From Terebella lapidaria (taxonomy: Eukaryota; Annelida; Polychaeta; Terebellida; Terebellidae), in the NCBI GenBank assembly GCA_949152475.1, contig OX424555.1:12356868-12420867 (forward strand): a DNA stretch of 64,000 nucleotides, given 5' to 3'. Numbering within the stretch: position 1 is the stretch's first letter; every line of letters starts with the position of its first letter. The translations under genes and the position numbers were made by a program. The notes below the pieces were generated by a model, which saw only the letters and a program-made list of their open reading frames with translations, ran no database searches and was not told the origin of the DNA. Shown in pieces: positions 62,152-64,000 of the stretch.

Positions 62152-62322
62152 ATGGATGCCTCTATGAATCGAAATAAATTTGAATGTTTGGGATATTTTG
62201 TTACTGACAGGACATATTGTCGAAAACTATACAATTTTTTAAGAGATTGTGATAGAATAACTCCAGTAGCGGTGTCCGTGGCAATCTTTAGTGCCTCTGA
62301 AAAATCCATGGCTGAGTCATGA
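62152..62322 (+). CDS. Possible small ORF or first exon, unknown function
   Basis: A 56-residue frame begins MDASMNRNKFECLGYFVTDR and ends SASEKSMAES. It is soluble-looking, with three cysteines and no signal peptide. Support comes from a promoter-like motif just upstream, a good start context (AACATGG) and a balanced composition. I recognise no family. A 3' splice partner was not found, and the antisense frame over the same bases is longer, so this is tentative. Confidence 0.25.
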   Translation: MDASMNRNKFECLGYFVTDRTYCRKLYNFLRDCDRITPVAVSVAIFSASEKSMAES

Positions 62323-62536
62323 CTGTCGGGTCGACCCCTGGCCAGCCCTGGGTCGACCCATGCAAAACAAGAAAGCACGTGCTCGTGTTTACAAAACGCG
62401 CATTAATACGGACTATTTTGTTACCGCGCATTGACACTGTCCCCTGATTCAGGGGACCAGAGAATCGGTTATTACAAAGACGGGTGCTTCAGATTGCCGT
62501 CTGGTGGACAAAACGGCCATCGCTTGAACACCTGTT

Positions 62537-62710
62537 GAACCCACAAATGTGGAACGCCCACAAATGTTAAAACGAATTTTGTAGATCACCCACAATTGTG
62601 AAAAGGTCTTCACCCACAAATGTGAAAAAAGCTCTACCCACAAATGTAAAAAAAAATTCCAACCACAAATGGGAAAACGGTTTTGTCATTCGCCCACCAA
62701 TGTGAAAATG
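62537..62710. repeat. CCCACAAATGTGAAAA minisatellite
   Basis: Seven copies of CCCACAAATGTGAAAA or close variants start near 62539, 62555, 62586, 62613, 62636, 62661 and 62692, with spacers of variable length. No gene overlaps it. Confidence 0.85.
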
Positions 62711-62749
62711 TAATACAACATTGGGTTTAATATGAGAAATGTATTTTTT

Positions 62750-63600
62750 ACGTTACCGTCCCTATGGTCTGATAACCTATTGTCCTGGCATTGCGTCTAT
62801 CGTCTGTCAGTCGTCCGTCCACATTTTTAGGTTACCGGCCCTATGGCCATTGCCGCTTCATTGCGTCAATCAGCGTCGTCCATTGTCGTCATCCGTTACA
62901 TTTTAGGTTACCGGGCCATTGGTCTGATAACCTATTGCCGTGGCATTGCGTCTGTTGTCCGCGGTTGTCCATCATCGTCCGCGGTCGTCTGTCTACATTT
63001 TTATCTTTAAAGTTCACGGGCGAATCTTTCTAAAATTTTGCACAAAAATGCCTAAAAATATTTCAAGAGGGAGGTTTTTCTTTTTCGCATTTTTGCCAAA
63101 CTGGCGGCCATTTTTGTCGAAAAACAGTCAAATTTTTCTGGCCATTTTCTAAAAACAGTCTGTCCAGATTTTAGATTTTTGTTTGAAAAGATTCCCCTTG
63201 TATATCGTTGCCCTTGAATTGCCAGTATGCGTGTGGCGGCCATTCGATTTTTTCGACATGTCCCATATTGCACTTTTTCGTGCTTTACAAATTTTCCTGT
63301 GCTTTATAATGGTACACATTATTCTTAATATCTCACATAATATTGAAATTAGAGATTAGGAATTAATTGTGGAGATATAGGAAATGATATATGCCAAATA
63401 TCCTTATGACATTGAACTTGAACTTTGAACATATTTTAAGGTCACAGCACAAAATGGTTAATATCTCGCTTATTATCGACTTTTCAGCTTAGAAATCATT
63501 GTGAATAAATAGGAATTGATGTATGCCGAACATTTTTGATGACCTTGAATTTGACCTTTGAACTCATTTTCAAGGTCAATGCACAAAATGGGTAATATAA
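62750..63600 (-). mobile_element. GGTTACC-family element with three successive terminal segments
   Basis: On the plus strand three terminal segments follow one another (near 62752, 62829 and 62904). Each starts with GTTACCG plus a decayed hairpin and a decayed GTCGTCCGTC stretch. The conserved tail (63000-63350) and two to three core monomers (63350-63595) follow. The copy stops at about 63600 in mid-monomer. Confidence 0.8.
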
Positions 63601-64000
63601 TAACGGAGGTGTCAACAACAAATGAAAGTACCACGCAAAAGAATATCATTATGTTAGTCTATCTGCTAAGTCCCTTTGCTGGCACTGTGGTGATACTGGA
63701 TGCACTAACGATCGTTAGTGCATCCCGCAATGGCCGACAGTAAACACGATCAGTTTGGTTTTTAACCGTATTCTATCAAATGACAGGTCCATTTGTGATA
63801 AATGGACACTCTGAAGGTAGCTTAGTGTTTTGGTCAAAGACATGCGTAGTTATTTCAAGCAGATCACGCTTCTTTGTTTAGATATGTTGAGGAAAAGAAT
63901 TAGCGATAAGGTTCACCAACGACAAAAGTGAGATTCCCTAACGATATAGGCCTAATACGTGTATATTGTAATACGTCAATATCATACACCATTGTGAATT
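63601..64000. other. Window end with a 28-bp perfect palindrome
   Basis: A perfect loop-free palindrome centred on ACGATCGT spans 63698-63725 (half-arm GGATGCACTAACGA). No gene recognised. Confidence 0.6.

Noticed and set aside
62073-62378. 101-residue minus-strand frame
   Set aside because: It opposes the small plus-strand frame, lacks a family match, and has no promoter-like signal on its side.

Overview
The window looks like nuclear DNA of a marine invertebrate with a repeat-rich genome. Genes have short introns with GT...AG sites, and intergenic DNA is crowded with inverted-repeat elements, tandem-core repeats and minisatellites. A cellular RNA-dependent RNA polymerase, an invertebrate DEG/ENaC channel, a SAM-HECT ligase of a type I associate with molluscs, lancelets and fish, and frequent ACATGTA-type words fit a mollusc, lancelet or hemichordate. 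The sequence alone does not settle which. It is not bacterial.

Layout. 0.7-10.3 kb is dominated by three copies of one repeat family (here the GGTTACC family). It has a TTAGCC/GGCTAA hairpin and GGTTACCGGAC at one end, a ~134-bp tandem core rich in AGGTCA, an ACGG-type microsatellite, and a GGTTATCGGACC/GGTCCGGTAACC hairpin at the other end. 11.6-13.4 kb (minus) is a two-exon DEG/ENaC channel. 14.8-20.7 kb holds several inverted-repeat elements. 21.0-26.5 kb (minus) is a large three-exon RNA-dependent RNA polymerase with its catalytic DLDGD motif. 27-31 kb holds a MITE, a 21-bp palindromic array and a nested fold-back. 31.0-36.5 kb is a near-identical tandem duplication whose first copy alone carries a 2.1-kb element flanked by TTAA; the second copy shows the empty site. 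37.96-40.44 kb (plus) is a SAM-HECT E3 ligase gene. 42.4-44.2 kb (minus) is a two-exon integrase-core (DD34E) gene. 44.5-51.7 kb is repeats, fold-backs and unique DNA. 51.7-57.2 kb is another GGTTACC element carrying a nested partial Ty3/Gypsy-like retrotransposon. 57.4-64 kb is intergenic, with one more GGTTACC element and a possible small first exon at 62.15 kb.

The host genes do not form an operon or an obvious pathway. The RNA polymerase could feed small-RNA silencing, which would suit such a transposon-laden locus, but that link is inference. The most striking non-gene signal is the dense, repeated set of nuclear-receptor half-sites (AGGTCA, including perfect DR1 and TCAAGGTCA sites) carried by the mobile repeat family.
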